The notes beneath the pieces are model-generated. The model was not told the DNA's origin. It searched no databases and saw only the letters and a program-made list of their open reading frames with translations. Below are positions 32,677 through 41,406 of a DNA stretch of 52,158 bases, piece after piece; the stretch's first letter is position 1, and the number at the start of each line of letters is the position of its first letter. The position numbers were made by a program, and so were the translations under genes. The DNA comes from Alkalibacterium iburiense (lineage in GTDB: Bacteria; Bacillota; Bacilli; Lactobacillales; Carnobacteriaceae_A): positions 1 to 52,158 of the forward strand of contig NZ_BAAACW010000128.1 in NCBI RefSeq assembly GCF_039521845.1. The letters run 5' to 3'.

Positions 32677-33846
32677 TTAGTCACTCCTATTTTGAGAGAC
32701 CACATCGGTTACACTTTTAGCGACTGCTTCAGCTAGTCCAGGAGTAAAGACATCTGGAATAATCTGATTCGGGCTCAGATCCTCTTCCGATAAAGCGCTG
32801 GCTATCCCTTTAGCCGCTGCAATCTGCATCTCATCTGTAATATCACGTGCACGCGAGTCAAGAGCCCCTCTAAAGATTCCTGGGAAAGCTAAAACGTTAT
32901 TGATCTGATTAGGAAAGTCGCTTCGGCCAGTAGCTACAATGTAGGCTCCGCCTTCTTTTGCTTCATCTGGCATAATCTCCGGCTCCGGATTAGCCATCGC
33001 AAACACTATCGCCTGTTCATTCATCGTTTGAACCCATTCTTTTTTCAAAACATGTGGAGCCGATACACCCACAAACACATCCGCATTTTGTACAGCTGTC
33101 TCCAGGTCACCTTTAACATTATTTTTATTCGTTAATTCCGCTATTTCTTTATGGCGCTCATCCAAGTTCGGATCGTCTTTTGAAATAATCCCTGTTTTAT
33201 CAACCACTGTTAGGTGCTTCACTCCAGCAGACAACAGACGCTTGGAAATAGCTATACCGGCAGCCCCACCGCCATTCACAACAATCTTTACTTCTTCTAT
33301 TTTCTTACCGGTCAACTTGAGAGCATTGTATAGTGCAGCGAGAACAACGATTCCAGTCCCATGTTGGTCATCATGAAAAACAGGAATATCCAGTGTTTCT
33401 TTTAATCGTCTCTCCACTTCAAAACAGCGAGGCGCACTAATGTCTTCTAAATTAATCCCTCCAAAAGAAGGGGCAATGGCTTGAATATGAGACACGATTT
33501 CATCCACGTCCTGAGTATTCAAAGAGATCGGAACGGCATCCACTCCAGCAAATCGTTTAAACAGGGCAGCTTTTCCTTCCATGACAGGAATCGCCGCTTC
33601 AGGTCCAATGTTTCCTAAGCCAAGCACAGCTGATCCGTCTGTTACGACTGCCACTAAATTTCTCTTAGACGTATAGGTATACACGTCGTCTTTATTTTTC
33701 GCTATAGCCGAACTCACCTCAGCCACTCCCGGTGTATAGGCTATGGCCAAATCCTCCATGGTTTCAATCGGAAATTTAGACCCTGTTTCAAACTTCCCCC
33801 CTTTTTCCTTACTTAGTTCTAACGCTCTTTTTCTCACATCAGTCAT
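32677..33846 (-). CDS. NAD(P)-dependent malic enzyme, short form
   Basis: 389 residues, the short Firmicutes form without a phosphotransacetylase domain. TPGVAEVSSAI (35-45) near the tyrosine-bearing YTPGV, Lys in GKAALFKRF (about 93), metal-binding LEDISAPRCFEVE (about 131-143), DDQHGTGIV (about 157-165), and the Rossmann NGGGAAGIAI (about 189-198). Decarboxylates malate to pyruvate in the cytoplasm. Either NAD or NADP is possible. First gene of a likely three-gene run to 31589. The upstream region holds palindromic array 2. Confidence 0.93.
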   Translation of the reverse strand: MTDVRKRALELSKEKGGKFETGSKFPIETMEDLAIAYTPGVAEVSSAIAKNKDDVYTYTSKRNLVAVVTDGSAVLGLGNIGPEAAIPVMEGKAALFKRFAGVDAVPISLNTQDVDEIVSHIQAIAPSFGGINLEDISAPRCFEVERRLKETLDIPVFHDDQHGTGIVVLAALYNALKLTGKKIEEVKIVVNGGGAAGIAISKRLLSAGVKHLTVVDKTGIISKDDPNLDERHKEIAELTNKNNVKGDLETAVQNADVFVGVSAPHVLKKEWVQTMNEQAIVFAMANPEPEIMPDEAKEGGAYIVATGRSDFPNQINNVLAFPGIFRGALDSRARDITDEMQIAAAKGIASALSEEDLSPNQIIPDVFTPGLAEAVAKSVTDVVSQNRSD

Positions 33847-33929
33847 GTCTCTGTCTCCTTTTTTGAAATTCGACTCTTTACCCTATACTATCAAAAATGC
33901 TCCATATATTGTGGTTTAACCTCTATGAA

Positions 33930-34100
33930 TTGGAATCATTTCCCATTTTGATTCCGGCTCCAGTCGTTTAGTCTCTACGAATTGGAATCAATCTCCTTTT
34001 TGATTCCAACTCCAGCGGTTTAGTCTCTACGAGTTGGAATCAATCTCCTTTTTGATTCCAACTCCAGCGGTTTAGTCTCTATGAGTTGGAATCATTCTCC
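33930..34100. repeat. Palindromic tandem array 2 (exact 52-bp period, 3.3 units)
   Basis: TTGGAATCA recurs at 33930, 33982, 34034 and 34086, exactly 52 bases apart. Units 2 and 3 each hold perfect 10-bp arms TTGGAATCAA / TTGATTCCAA with 8-base loops, joined by a conserved 24-base linker containing GCGGTTTAGTCTCTACGAG. Unit 1 has diverged and unit 4 is cut short. The array fills the divergent promoter region of malic enzyme and the SDR gene; 33847-33929 shows nothing else. Confidence 0.85.
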
Positions 34101-34155
34101 TCAATAGAGTTCAAACTATTGTCAGACTCTTACATTTTTATTATTTATGGTTGAC

Positions 34156-34164
34156 TGGTATACT
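34156..34164 (+). promoter_or_regulatory. Extended -10 promoter for the SDR gene
   Basis: TG-G-TATACT at 34156-34164, 30 bases before the start codon, no clear -35. It lies 55 bases after the end of array 2. Confidence 0.55.
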
Positions 34165-34194
34165 TTAAGCGACAAAATACTAGGAGGAAACAGA

Positions 34195-35043
34195 ATGGAC
34201 GTCGGTACAATTTTAATTACTGGTGCTGGAAGCGGCTTTGGAAAATTAACTTCACTGACACTTGGAAAATTGGGTTACTCCGTTATCGCAGCGACAGAAA
34301 CAACCAGGCAGGCGGCACTTCTTCAAGAGGATGCCCAAGCTTTAGGTATTCCTTTACGAATTGAAAAAGTGGATATCACCAATTCAGACGATCGGGAGAA
34401 AGCCTGGACTTGGGATGTTGATATACTGGTGAATAATGCAGGTGTCTCTGAGGGAGGGTCGCTTGTAGACATTCCTGAAAAGAATTTCAGACATCAGTAT
34501 GAAGTCAATGTGTTTGGAACGCTACTGTTCACACAAGGCTTTGCAAAACAGATGATTAAAAAGAAAAGCGGACGAATCGTATTTATTACGTCTATATCCG
34601 GACTCATGGCCAATGCTTTTTCAGGTTCTTATGTGTCTTCAAAGTATGCTTTAGAAGGAATAGCCAGTACATTAAGCCAGGAGTTAATGGAGCATCATGT
34701 GGAAGTCGCTACTGTCAACCATGGACCTTTCTTGACTGGCTTTAATGACGAAGAGTTTGAACGGTATAGGAATTGGCCTGGAAAACCAGAAGATTATGTT
34801 TTTAATCCCGCTGACCTTTCCTTCCCTCTGAAGCAGTACGAAGCGAAAGAAGCCATTGCTCCTACTATTCGTGTCATCTTAGGCTTAACTAAATCTTACC
34901 GAAACATTGTGCCTAAGAAAATCAAGCCGGTGGTTAAGATGATGCAGAAGTTTGAGTGGATGAGACGGACCCACTGGTTTTTAGGAAAGAGACACCCTAT
35001 GGCTCAAAAATCAATGAAAATGGAACCCGCCACTAGAAAATAG
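34195..35043 (+). CDS. Short-chain dehydrogenase/reductase
   Basis: 282 residues, classical SDR. Cofactor loop TGAGSGFG (9-16), DILVNNAGVSEGG (about 76-88), catalytic Ser in FITSISG and Tyr-x-x-x-Lys in SGSYVSSKYALEG (about 147-159). The basic C-terminal tail (from about 240, KIKPVVKMMQKFEWM) is longer than usual. Substrate unknown. Start at 34195 is supported by TAGGAGGAAACAG; the longer frame from 34147 overlaps the promoter. Monocistronic with its own terminator. Confidence 0.85.
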   Translation: MDVGTILITGAGSGFGKLTSLTLGKLGYSVIAATETTRQAALLQEDAQALGIPLRIEKVDITNSDDREKAWTWDVDILVNNAGVSEGGSLVDIPEKNFRHQYEVNVFGTLLFTQGFAKQMIKKKSGRIVFITSISGLMANAFSGSYVSSKYALEGIASTLSQELMEHHVEVATVNHGPFLTGFNDEEFERYRNWPGKPEDYVFNPADLSFPLKQYEAKEAIAPTIRVILGLTKSYRNIVPKKIKPVVKMMQKFEWMRRTHWFLGKRHPMAQKSMKMEPATRK

Positions 35044-35059
35044 CTAAAGCCACAAATAC

Positions 35060-35104
35060 AAGACCCATTCTCCAGTTTTATTACTGAAGATTGGGTCTTT
35101 TTTC
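35060..35104 (+). terminator. Terminator of the SDR gene
   Basis: AAGACCCA (35060-35067) pairs with TGGGTCTT (35092-35099), with an inner CTCCAG/CTGAAG stem and a T run. Confidence 0.8.
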
Positions 35105-35176
35105 CTTGTCATCACAATGTTTCTAAAAAATAAAATAGATAGTTTAATGCACTTTTTTCAGTTTATCTAAATGAAT

Positions 35177-35856
35177 TCACCCTTTAAAATATTTTAAAAA
35201 CTGACTGGACGTTTCTGGAGTTTCAAATTCTTCCTTGTCGAACCTTCCTTTGATTGATCCTTTATCAATGATCGTTACATAATAGTCATCAACTATTTCA
35301 AGATCACGATAATCATGAGTAACGATTATAAATGTCTTGTTTTTCTTTGCATTAATGACTCTAAATAATTCGTGTACATTTTCTCGATCTAAAAAATTGG
35401 TCGGCTCATCTAGTAGATAAACAGATTTGTCAAATTGAATAAACAGAACTTGCTGAAATAACTTCTTCTGGCCGCCAGATAAATGGTTATATTTTATATC
35501 CCAAAATTCTTTTATAATCTTTATCGTAAACTCATCTACATCTGCTTCTAAATCATGAATAGTCAAAGAGCTCTTTTCATATTTCAGCCCCAATACAAGT
35601 TGAACTATTTCTCGACATTCTAACGATCCTAGCAATGGAATCATCTGATTAATATATATATAGTCATTTCCAATATCGTAGCTTCTGGTTGCTTGTTTTG
35701 TATGTATTAAACCTAGAAAAATATCTAGGAGTGTTGTTTTACCCGATCCATTTTTTCCAATTAAAAAATTGACTTTATTATCTGCCACACTATATTCCAT
35801 ATCCTCCATAAGGAATGGACTTTTTTACGACTAAAGTGCTTAACGTTCAACTTCAT
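35177..35856 (-). pseudogene. ABC transporter ATP-binding protein, frameshifted near the N-terminus
   Basis: The start ATG at 35856 (AAGGA upstream) opens MKLNVKHFSRKK, then one A is missing from an A6 run (35821-35826). With one more A the frame reads on as KKSPFLMEDMEYSVAD. The rest is intact: Walker A GKNGSGKTT, signature LSGGQKKLF, Walker B VYLLDEPTNFLD, H-loop THDYRD. About 225 residues when restored, a normal small exporter ATPase. The preceding permease gene has the same kind of lesion. Translation from ATG 35809 could still give a nearly complete ATPase. Confidence 0.75.
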
Positions 35857-35883
35857 TTAAGTCAGTCCTTTCTTTTAGCATAG

Positions 35884-36626
35884 CTAATGTCCCTCCGATG
35901 GAAGAATTTCGATGTGTTTTAATGAAAAAATACCTATTGCGATGTATAAGATTAATATGGGAACAACAGTCAACAACAAGTCACTCAGACTTATCAGTTG
36001 TACGCTGTAAAAGGTGCTCATAATTAAATTCAGAGGATTAATTATATTTAAAAGCAATGTCAATTCATTAGATAAAAATGCCTGCGTCAGAATAAGAGCA
36101 GCAATCAAAATCATTGTCGCTGCATTTTGAATGGTGCCGATCGTTTGTCGGTTGATTTTAAACCGTAGAAAAAAAGAAAATAGTAGGACTAATGCTGGAT
36201 AGGTTAAGACTATCGCTATAAAAGATACTATAGCTAACGAGTTATAGAAAGGGGAGTTAAAAATGAGACGAGTATAAGTAGCATCAAGGTTGAAGCCAAT
36301 AATTTAAAAAGACCAACTAAAGCTTCACTAATGAGAAATATGTAGACACTTGTTACAACAGTGTGATATTGCTTAAGATACCCCTGCTCTCTGAGAATGG
36401 ATACAGCAAACGTATGGGTCAATGCATGGTTAATAACCATATAGGCTAGCCAGCTATAAATAATGGCATGACTCACTCCTTCCTCATTACCCGGTTGAGA
36501 ATAGAGCTGTAGACTTAACAAGACAGCCGGTATAAGTAGTGTGTAAAGAAAGTTCAGTTTATTGGCTAATGCTACTTTAAAAAAGAAAGTAGTATATAAC
36601 TTTACCTGCAAAACATGTATTTTCAA
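35884..36626 (-). pseudogene. ABC-2 type permease, split by a one-base loss in a homopolymer
   Basis: Two consecutive frames give one six-helix permease of about 247 residues. The N-terminal part starts at TTG 36626 behind GAGGTGA (LKIHVLQVKLYTTFFFK) and runs to LLASTLMLLILVSF; the C-terminal part continues NSPFYNSLAIVSFIAIV and ends HIEILPSEGH. Adding one T to the T5 run (A5 at 36259-36263) joins them smoothly as VSFFNSPFYN. Substrate unknown. Forms an operon with the ATPase 28 bases downstream. ATG 36683 is rejected because the -10 of a good promoter lies beside it. Confidence 0.75.
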
Positions 36627-36673
36627 ACGATCACCTCTCAATTTTCTAATCAAAATACTACTATTATTTAACC

Positions 36674-36702
36674 ATTCTATCATTTTAAAAAAGTCTCGAC
36701 AA
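36674..36702 (-). promoter_or_regulatory. Promoter of the ABC-2 permease operon
   Basis: TTGTCG (36702-36697), 17-base spacer, TAGAAT (36679-36674) with TG one base upstream. Predicted transcript start near 36667 fits the TTG start at 36626. Confidence 0.65.
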
Positions 36703-36716
36703 TACTTTTTTAGAAA

Positions 36717-36751
36717 GCAAAAAACCCCGTAATATAAATACTACGGGGTTT
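36717..36751 (-). terminator. Terminator of the YeeE/YedE gene
   Basis: AAACCCCGTA (36722-36731) pairs with TACGGGGTTT (36742-36751), followed on the minus strand by TTTTTT. Confidence 0.88.
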
Positions 36752-36759
36752 CAATAGCT

Positions 36760-38040
36760 TTAATTTTCAATTTCTGGAATGGTCCCGACTTTTCCATTCA
36801 TGACGCGAACAGTCAAATATCCTCCTAAACTCATAAAGGCAAAAACGACCCATCCGGATAAAGATAAGTTTACAATCCCTGAATACAAGGCTCCCATCAT
36901 ACAGCCGCTTGCCAGTACCGTTCCAAAGCCCATAAGTAATCCACTTACTATACGAAGCAGTCTTTCTTTCATTCCTTCTGAAAAGCTAAATTTAAACTTT
37001 AAGGAAGTGATGCCAAAGGTTGCTGCACCAACTACGATTCCTATATTCTGTCTTATTAAGTAGTTATTTAATAAGCCTTCCTCAACGGTTTCTATCGTAC
37101 TATTAAAAGCAGGATTATTAAAAGAAACCCCCAAAGTTTGAAAAAATGCGACAGCCGGTTTTTTAAAGGCCTCTGTTACTTCTAACGTTTCTCCCGTTAA
37201 GGTTAAAGCAAACAACAGACAGAGAGTGATGAGTAGATGAGTGACAATTCTAGGCCAATATTTTTTATATACACTGAAGAAGAACTTTTTACGTAAAGAT
37301 TTACTGGCTGTTTCGTCGTATGAATCAGTCAATATATTTGATTCGGTTGATTGATAAGTGCCTTTTCTTTTCCTTATTTGCTTGTATTTTTTGGTTAGAA
37401 AGACAATGAAAATAAGAATAAAAAAGATGAATAGAAAAGTCCCTCTGTACCCTAAAGCATCAGGTAAGTAAAGACGGAAGCCGTAGTCATGAATAACTGA
37501 CTGATCGAGATGATAGCTTACCCATTGTCCAGGAATGGTCCCTATTATAAGAAAGAACAAGGTCCATATATAACGCAGATTCCCTTGCCCAATATTTTGG
37601 AGCGTACCGAGTCCACAACCAGAGTTCAATGTCAGTCCTACTCCAAATATAAAAGATCCGACTATTAAACCTAAATTAACTGGTACTACAGCGCTTGTTC
37701 CGGGAATGGTGCTTTGATCAGAAGCTGCTCTAAAATTTGGCACTGCTCCATTTAAGTGATAGATATAGTGGACGATAGCGGCACTTAAAGCCCCTAATCC
37801 AAATAAAACAAGTAAGCCATTTAGTCTCGGACTACTCCCTTTAGTGAAAAATTCAGCAAATCCAGAGGATAATCCAATTTCAGACCGGCTTATGGCATAA
37901 CCCAGTGCCCATCCAATCAGTAAAAACAAACCTAGTTTAAACTCCTGACGCATCAAATTGATGCTGTAGTAAAAGAATAGAGCCGTGAAGCTTAATCCAA
38001 TGAGCCATTTTATTTTATTGGTTCGGGTTTTTTTTGCCAT
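36760..38040 (-). CDS. YeeE/YedE-family sulfur (thiosulfate-type) transporter
   Basis: 426 residues, about 10-12 membrane helices in two DUF395-like halves. The conserved Cys motifs are LNSGCGLGTLQ (about 143-153) and LASGCMMGALY (about 377-387); in TsuA such Cys residues relay thiosulfate through the membrane (family knowledge). A central hydrophilic loop (about 220-245) separates the halves. It probably imports thiosulfate or another sulfane-sulfur compound. This fits the CstR-controlled rhodanese operon at 4459-6972 and CysK at 41407, but no CstR-type palindrome was seen upstream of this gene. Monocistronic with a strong terminator. Confidence 0.85.
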   Translation of the reverse strand: MAKKTRTNKIKWLIGLSFTALFFYYSINLMRQEFKLGLFLLIGWALGYAISRSEIGLSSGFAEFFTKGSSPRLNGLLVLFGLGALSAAIVHYIYHLNGAVPNFRAASDQSTIPGTSAVVPVNLGLIVGSFIFGVGLTLNSGCGLGTLQNIGQGNLRYIWTLFFLIIGTIPGQWVSYHLDQSVIHDYGFRLYLPDALGYRGTFLFIFFILIFIVFLTKKYKQIRKRKGTYQSTESNILTDSYDETASKSLRKKFFFSVYKKYWPRIVTHLLITLCLLFALTLTGETLEVTEAFKKPAVAFFQTLGVSFNNPAFNSTIETVEEGLLNNYLIRQNIGIVVGAATFGITSLKFKFSFSEGMKERLLRIVSGLLMGFGTVLASGCMMGALYSGIVNLSLSGWVVFAFMSLGGYLTVRVMNGKVGTIPEIEN

Positions 38041-38106
38041 TTATACCCGCCTTTCTATATTCCTTTCTAAAATTAAACATATAAACAATCCTTCTCTTCA
38101 ATCCAC

Positions 38107-39141
38107 TTACTTAATGTGATCCAGATGATTCATATAAAAATCAAGTATCGGACCGGCCATATCACGAGCAGGTCCTTTCCAAGGAAACATGCTCAATGGA
38201 CCAGGACTGAATTCGACTTCTGTCACGATATAGTTCTATTTGTTCGGTTCTTTTGTAATGTCTTCCGCTATCACATCTACTCCTGCATAGCGAAAGCCTG
38301 GAATGCTGTTGACCGCTTTAACAGCTATCTTCTTGAATTCAGGCTGCACTTTTTCTGTGAAGTCTATCCCTTCTCCTCCGCTAGCGATATTGGATTCATC
38401 ACGAATAATCACTTTTTCGCCTTTTTCAGGGATAGAGTCAATCGTTTTGCCTTCACGATATAATCTTCCTAGCTTGTTCGGATCAGTAGGGATTAAATAG
38501 TGCTTCAAATCCCTATCTTGTAGTCGTTTCTCATTTTTTTCTCTAATGAGTTCAAAAATGGTCTGTTTTCCGTCGCCTGTGACATTTGCCCGTGCTCTTT
38601 GAGTGACAGCTAAAACTTCATTGTTTACGACAAAGAAACGGAAGTCTTCTCCTATAAACTGTTTCTCAATAAGTATTCTTTCGTCTGTACTTCCAATGAC
38701 CTCACTGATTTTGTCTAAATGAATAATTAAGGACTCGTCGCTATCAATATGCGTAAAGACACCTTGTCCTCTTGCTAGATTATTGGGCTTTAAAACGACG
38801 GGATAACCGATAGAATGAACAAAGTCTAAAATCTCTTCTTTCTGATGAATCAACAAATAGGTAGAAGAAGGTGTAGATATGCCCGTCTTTTTGATTAAAG
38901 TTCGAGCTAAGTATTTGTTATCTACTATTTCATTTATAGCCGTCGATGACATTGGACCATTCATATCTTTAAATAAGAGGTGTTTTCCATTAATGGAAAC
39001 AATCATCTTATCAAACGTCAACCGCTCCACTTCAAATCCCCTTTTCAGAGCTTCTTCTTCAAGTAAACGCGATTTCAGGCCTTCTCTTAATTCGTATTCT
39101 GACCATTCGGATTGGATTCCGTCATTTGAGTCCTTTTTCAT
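38107..39141 (-). pseudogene. ATP-grasp ligase (GshB/cyanophycin-synthetase-like) with in-frame TAG
   Basis: A continuous frame of 345 codons. ATP-grasp motifs: YPVVLKPNNLARGQGVF (about 127-143), ILIEKQFIGEDFRFFVV, and RYAGVDVIAEDI, resembling the C-terminal ligase half of bifunctional glutathione synthetases. After KEPNK a TAG (38238-38236) interrupts, and the frame continues NYIVTEVEFSPGPLSMFPW, which contains the final metal-binding strand EVEFSPG. So the truncated product would lack catalytic residues. A C-to-T change in a Gln codon explains it. Start ATG 39141 has GGAGGG upstream. Substrate unknown. Confidence 0.8.
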
Positions 39142-39311
39142 ATATCTGTTCCCTCCTGTATACATAATGAGTGCATCTTACTGTCAGTTTAACATGATAT
39201 TTATAAAATACTGCATAGAATGCATGTCTCGATTCATTATCTCCCCGCCCCAAACCCCAGTCATACCGTTTAGTCAGATTGATAAGTTTCAATAGTTAAA
39301 AATTGCATTGC

Positions 39312-39340
39312 TTTACCTCTTATGTTAAATTTTATACACT
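39312..39340 (+). promoter_or_regulatory. Promoter of the TPM-pspA operon
   Basis: TTTACC (39312-39317), 17-base spacer, TACACT (39335-39340). It is followed by a 30-base leader and AAGGAG. Confidence 0.5.
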
Positions 39341-39374
39341 AGTAATATATCGTTTAAAGAAGGAGTGGATACAT

Positions 39375-40469
39375 ATGGGAAGAGGCGGCGGCCGCGGTGG
39401 CGGTGGTGGCTTTAGCGGTGGCGGATCTCGAGGCGGTGGCTTCGGTGGCGGCCGTGGAGGCGGAGGTCGAAGTGGCGGTGGTTTCGGTAGTGGTCGTGGA
39501 GGCGGAAGCTTTGGCGGAGGCAACCGAGGCGGTAATCGCGGTGGATTCGGCGGCGGTTTTGGCGGCGGATACAATCGTCGACCCCGTTACGGACCGATGA
39601 TGGGCCCTGCATGGTTTGGAGGTCGTAGAAGACGACGTGGATATTATCCTGGCGGCGGCGGAGGTTGCGGCTGCGGTAGTATCTTGATAGTATTCTTCTT
39701 TATCTTTATATTCTTTTCCCTTTTCTCAACTACTGGCTTGTTCAGTGGCGGAGGAGGCGGAGGGACTGGCGGAAACATTACCCGTTCAACGATTGAACGT
39801 GAACCTTTACCTTCCGGAATGGTGAATGAAACAGACTATTACAGTGATGAATTAGGATGGATTCAGAATGAAACTGAAGCCGTTAATGGACTGCGTCATT
39901 TTTATAATGAAACAGGTGTACAGCCTCACGTCCATATCACTGGCGACATCAATGGTTCAGCTAATCCTTCCATGGATGAAGTAGAAACCTACGCCAACGA
40001 TTTATACGATGAGCTCTTTACAGATGAAGCCCATTTATTATTAGTCTTTTTTGAACCAAGACCAAATGATTATATGACCTACTATGTAACGGGTTCACAG
40101 GCAAGAAGCGTCATTGATACGGAAGCGGGAGACATTTTACTGGATTATCTGGACCGTAATTACTATGATAGAAGTCTAGACGAAGAGCAGTATTTCAGTC
40201 AATCCTTTTACGAAGCAGCCGAACGCATTATGGAAGTGACCACTTCACCGTGGATTCCAGTGTTTATCATTTTTGGTGTCGTTATCGGTCTTTATCTTCT
40301 ATACCGTTGGTGGAAGTCTAAACAGGAAAGCAAAGAGAAAGAAGCCAAACGCACTGAAGAGATGCTGAGCCGCCCAATAGAAACTTTTGGAAGTTCAGAT
40401 TCTGAAGCGGAAAACTTATCTAAGAAGTACTCTGAAAAAGAGAACGATGACGATTGGGATAATTATTAA
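39375..40469 (+). CDS. Gly/Arg-rich TPM-domain membrane protein
   Basis: 364 residues. Residues 2 to about 78 are nearly pure Gly with Arg, Ser and Phe (repeats such as GRGGGRGGG and FGGGRGGGGRSGGG), then an Arg cluster (GGRRRRRG), a GCGCGS patch, membrane helix 1 (about 104-124), another Gly patch, a TPM/YgcG-like extracytoplasmic domain (about 150-290, with VNGLRHFYNETGVQPHV and FTDEAHLLLVFFE), helix 2 (WIPVFIIFGVVIGLYLLY, about 297-314) and an acidic tail ending DDDWDNY. TPM domains occur in membrane-stress proteins. PspA follows 39 bases later. The RGG-like N-terminus is unusual for bacteria. Start fixed by AAGGAG. Confidence 0.82.
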   Translation: MGRGGGRGGGGGFSGGGSRGGGFGGGRGGGGRSGGGFGSGRGGGSFGGGNRGGNRGGFGGGFGGGYNRRPRYGPMMGPAWFGGRRRRRGYYPGGGGGCGCGSILIVFFFIFIFFSLFSTTGLFSGGGGGGTGGNITRSTIEREPLPSGMVNETDYYSDELGWIQNETEAVNGLRHFYNETGVQPHVHITGDINGSANPSMDEVETYANDLYDELFTDEAHLLLVFFEPRPNDYMTYYVTGSQARSVIDTEAGDILLDYLDRNYYDRSLDEEQYFSQSFYEAAERIMEVTTSPWIPVFIIFGVVIGLYLLYRWWKSKQESKEKEAKRTEEMLSRPIETFGSSDSEAENLSKKYSEKENDDDWDNY

Positions 40470-40508
40470 ATATATTTAAATACAAACATCTTTATAGGAG
40501 GAAACAAC

Positions 40509-41210
40509 ATGTCAATTTTAAATCGGTTTTCAGATATAATCAGCGCGAACGTCAATGCGATGATTGATCGAATGGAAGACCCAGAAAAAATGATCGATCA
40601 ATATTTACGCGATATGATGGACGATTTAGCTGAAGTGAAGAAAAACACAGCTAGTGTGATGGCTGAAGAAACACGTGCTAAACGCTTAGTTGATGAGAAT
40701 GAAGCAGAAGTAGCTAAATACAGTAACTTTGCTAAAAAAGCGTTAGAAGCCGGAAATGACGATGATGCCCGAGTCTTCTTATCTAAGAAACAGGAATTAG
40801 AAGATGTCGGAACTGGTTTAACCAATTCTTATGCGAAAGCACATGAAAATGCTTCTAAAATGCGCCAAATGCATGACAAACTGGCTTCCGATATTGAAAA
40901 ATTGCGTAACCGTCGCTCTATGATTAAAGCACAGATGTCTGTCGCTGACACTCAGGAAAAATTAAACACAGTAAGCGATTCTGTCGGAAAATCCAAAGGA
41001 GCTATGGGTTCATTCCAGCGTATGGAAGATAAAGCCTCTCGCCGCTTGGACGAAGCGGATGCGATGGCAGAATTAAATCAGGAACCGGTTGATCCTGCAA
41101 AAGAATTGGAAGAGAAATACGGTAGTTCTGGTTCAGCTGCTGTAGAAGATGAATTAGCGCGTATGAAACAGGAAATGGGCTTATCTTCTTCAGACGAGAC
41201 CTCAGAATAA
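40509..41210 (+). CDS. pspA: PspA/IM30 family membrane-stress protein
   Basis: 233 residues, almost all helical coiled coil. MSILNRFSDIISANVNAMIDR is the membrane-binding amphipathic helix, EDPEKMIDQYLRDM (22-35) the family motif, and long heptad helices cover about 25-185. The C-terminal tail is Ser/Glu-rich. PspA/IM30 belongs to the ESCRT-III superfamily and polymerises on damaged membranes. It is co-transcribed with the TPM-domain protein; an equivalent TPM/PspA pairing is known in other Firmicutes, suggesting a membrane-repair unit. Confidence 0.92.
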   Translation: MSILNRFSDIISANVNAMIDRMEDPEKMIDQYLRDMMDDLAEVKKNTASVMAEETRAKRLVDENEAEVAKYSNFAKKALEAGNDDDARVFLSKKQELEDVGTGLTNSYAKAHENASKMRQMHDKLASDIEKLRNRRSMIKAQMSVADTQEKLNTVSDSVGKSKGAMGSFQRMEDKASRRLDEADAMAELNQEPVDPAKELEEKYGSSGSAAVEDELARMKQEMGLSSSDETSE

Positions 41211-41244
41211 ACAGATTCTGAATAAAAGAGAGTCTAAATAAAAG

Positions 41245-41290
41245 AATCCCCTAGAACCTTGTGAGCTTCTACAAGTGTCTAGGGGATTTT
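41245..41290 (+). terminator. Terminator of the TPM-pspA operon
   Basis: AATCCCCTAGA (41245-41255) pairs with TCTAGGGGATT (41278-41288), with an inner CTTGT/ACAAG stem, followed by TTTT. Confidence 0.88.
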
Positions 41291-41406
41291 CATATGTTAT
41301 CTCATTGATAGTTTTTATATAAACGTGTCACTCTTTAAGGTGTATAAATATAATTTATCCTTCAAACGAAGAGATTTTTTCACTCTGTTTGATAGATAAA
41401 TGCCAT

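Noticed and set aside
33930..34100. CRISPR array
   Set aside because: Repeats are regularly spaced, but the 24-base linkers are conserved rather than unique, there are only about three units, and no cas gene is near.
36627..36683. ATG start at 36683 for the ABC-2 permease
   Set aside because: The promoter -10 TAGAAT (36679-36674) lies at that point, and a TTG with GAGGTGA at 36626 fits the usual permease N-terminus.
39332..39612. Proline-rich and Arg/His-rich reading frames antisense to the Gly-rich tail
   Set aside because: They are complements of GGN codon repeats with no ribosome site; the sense frame continues into a conserved TPM protein.
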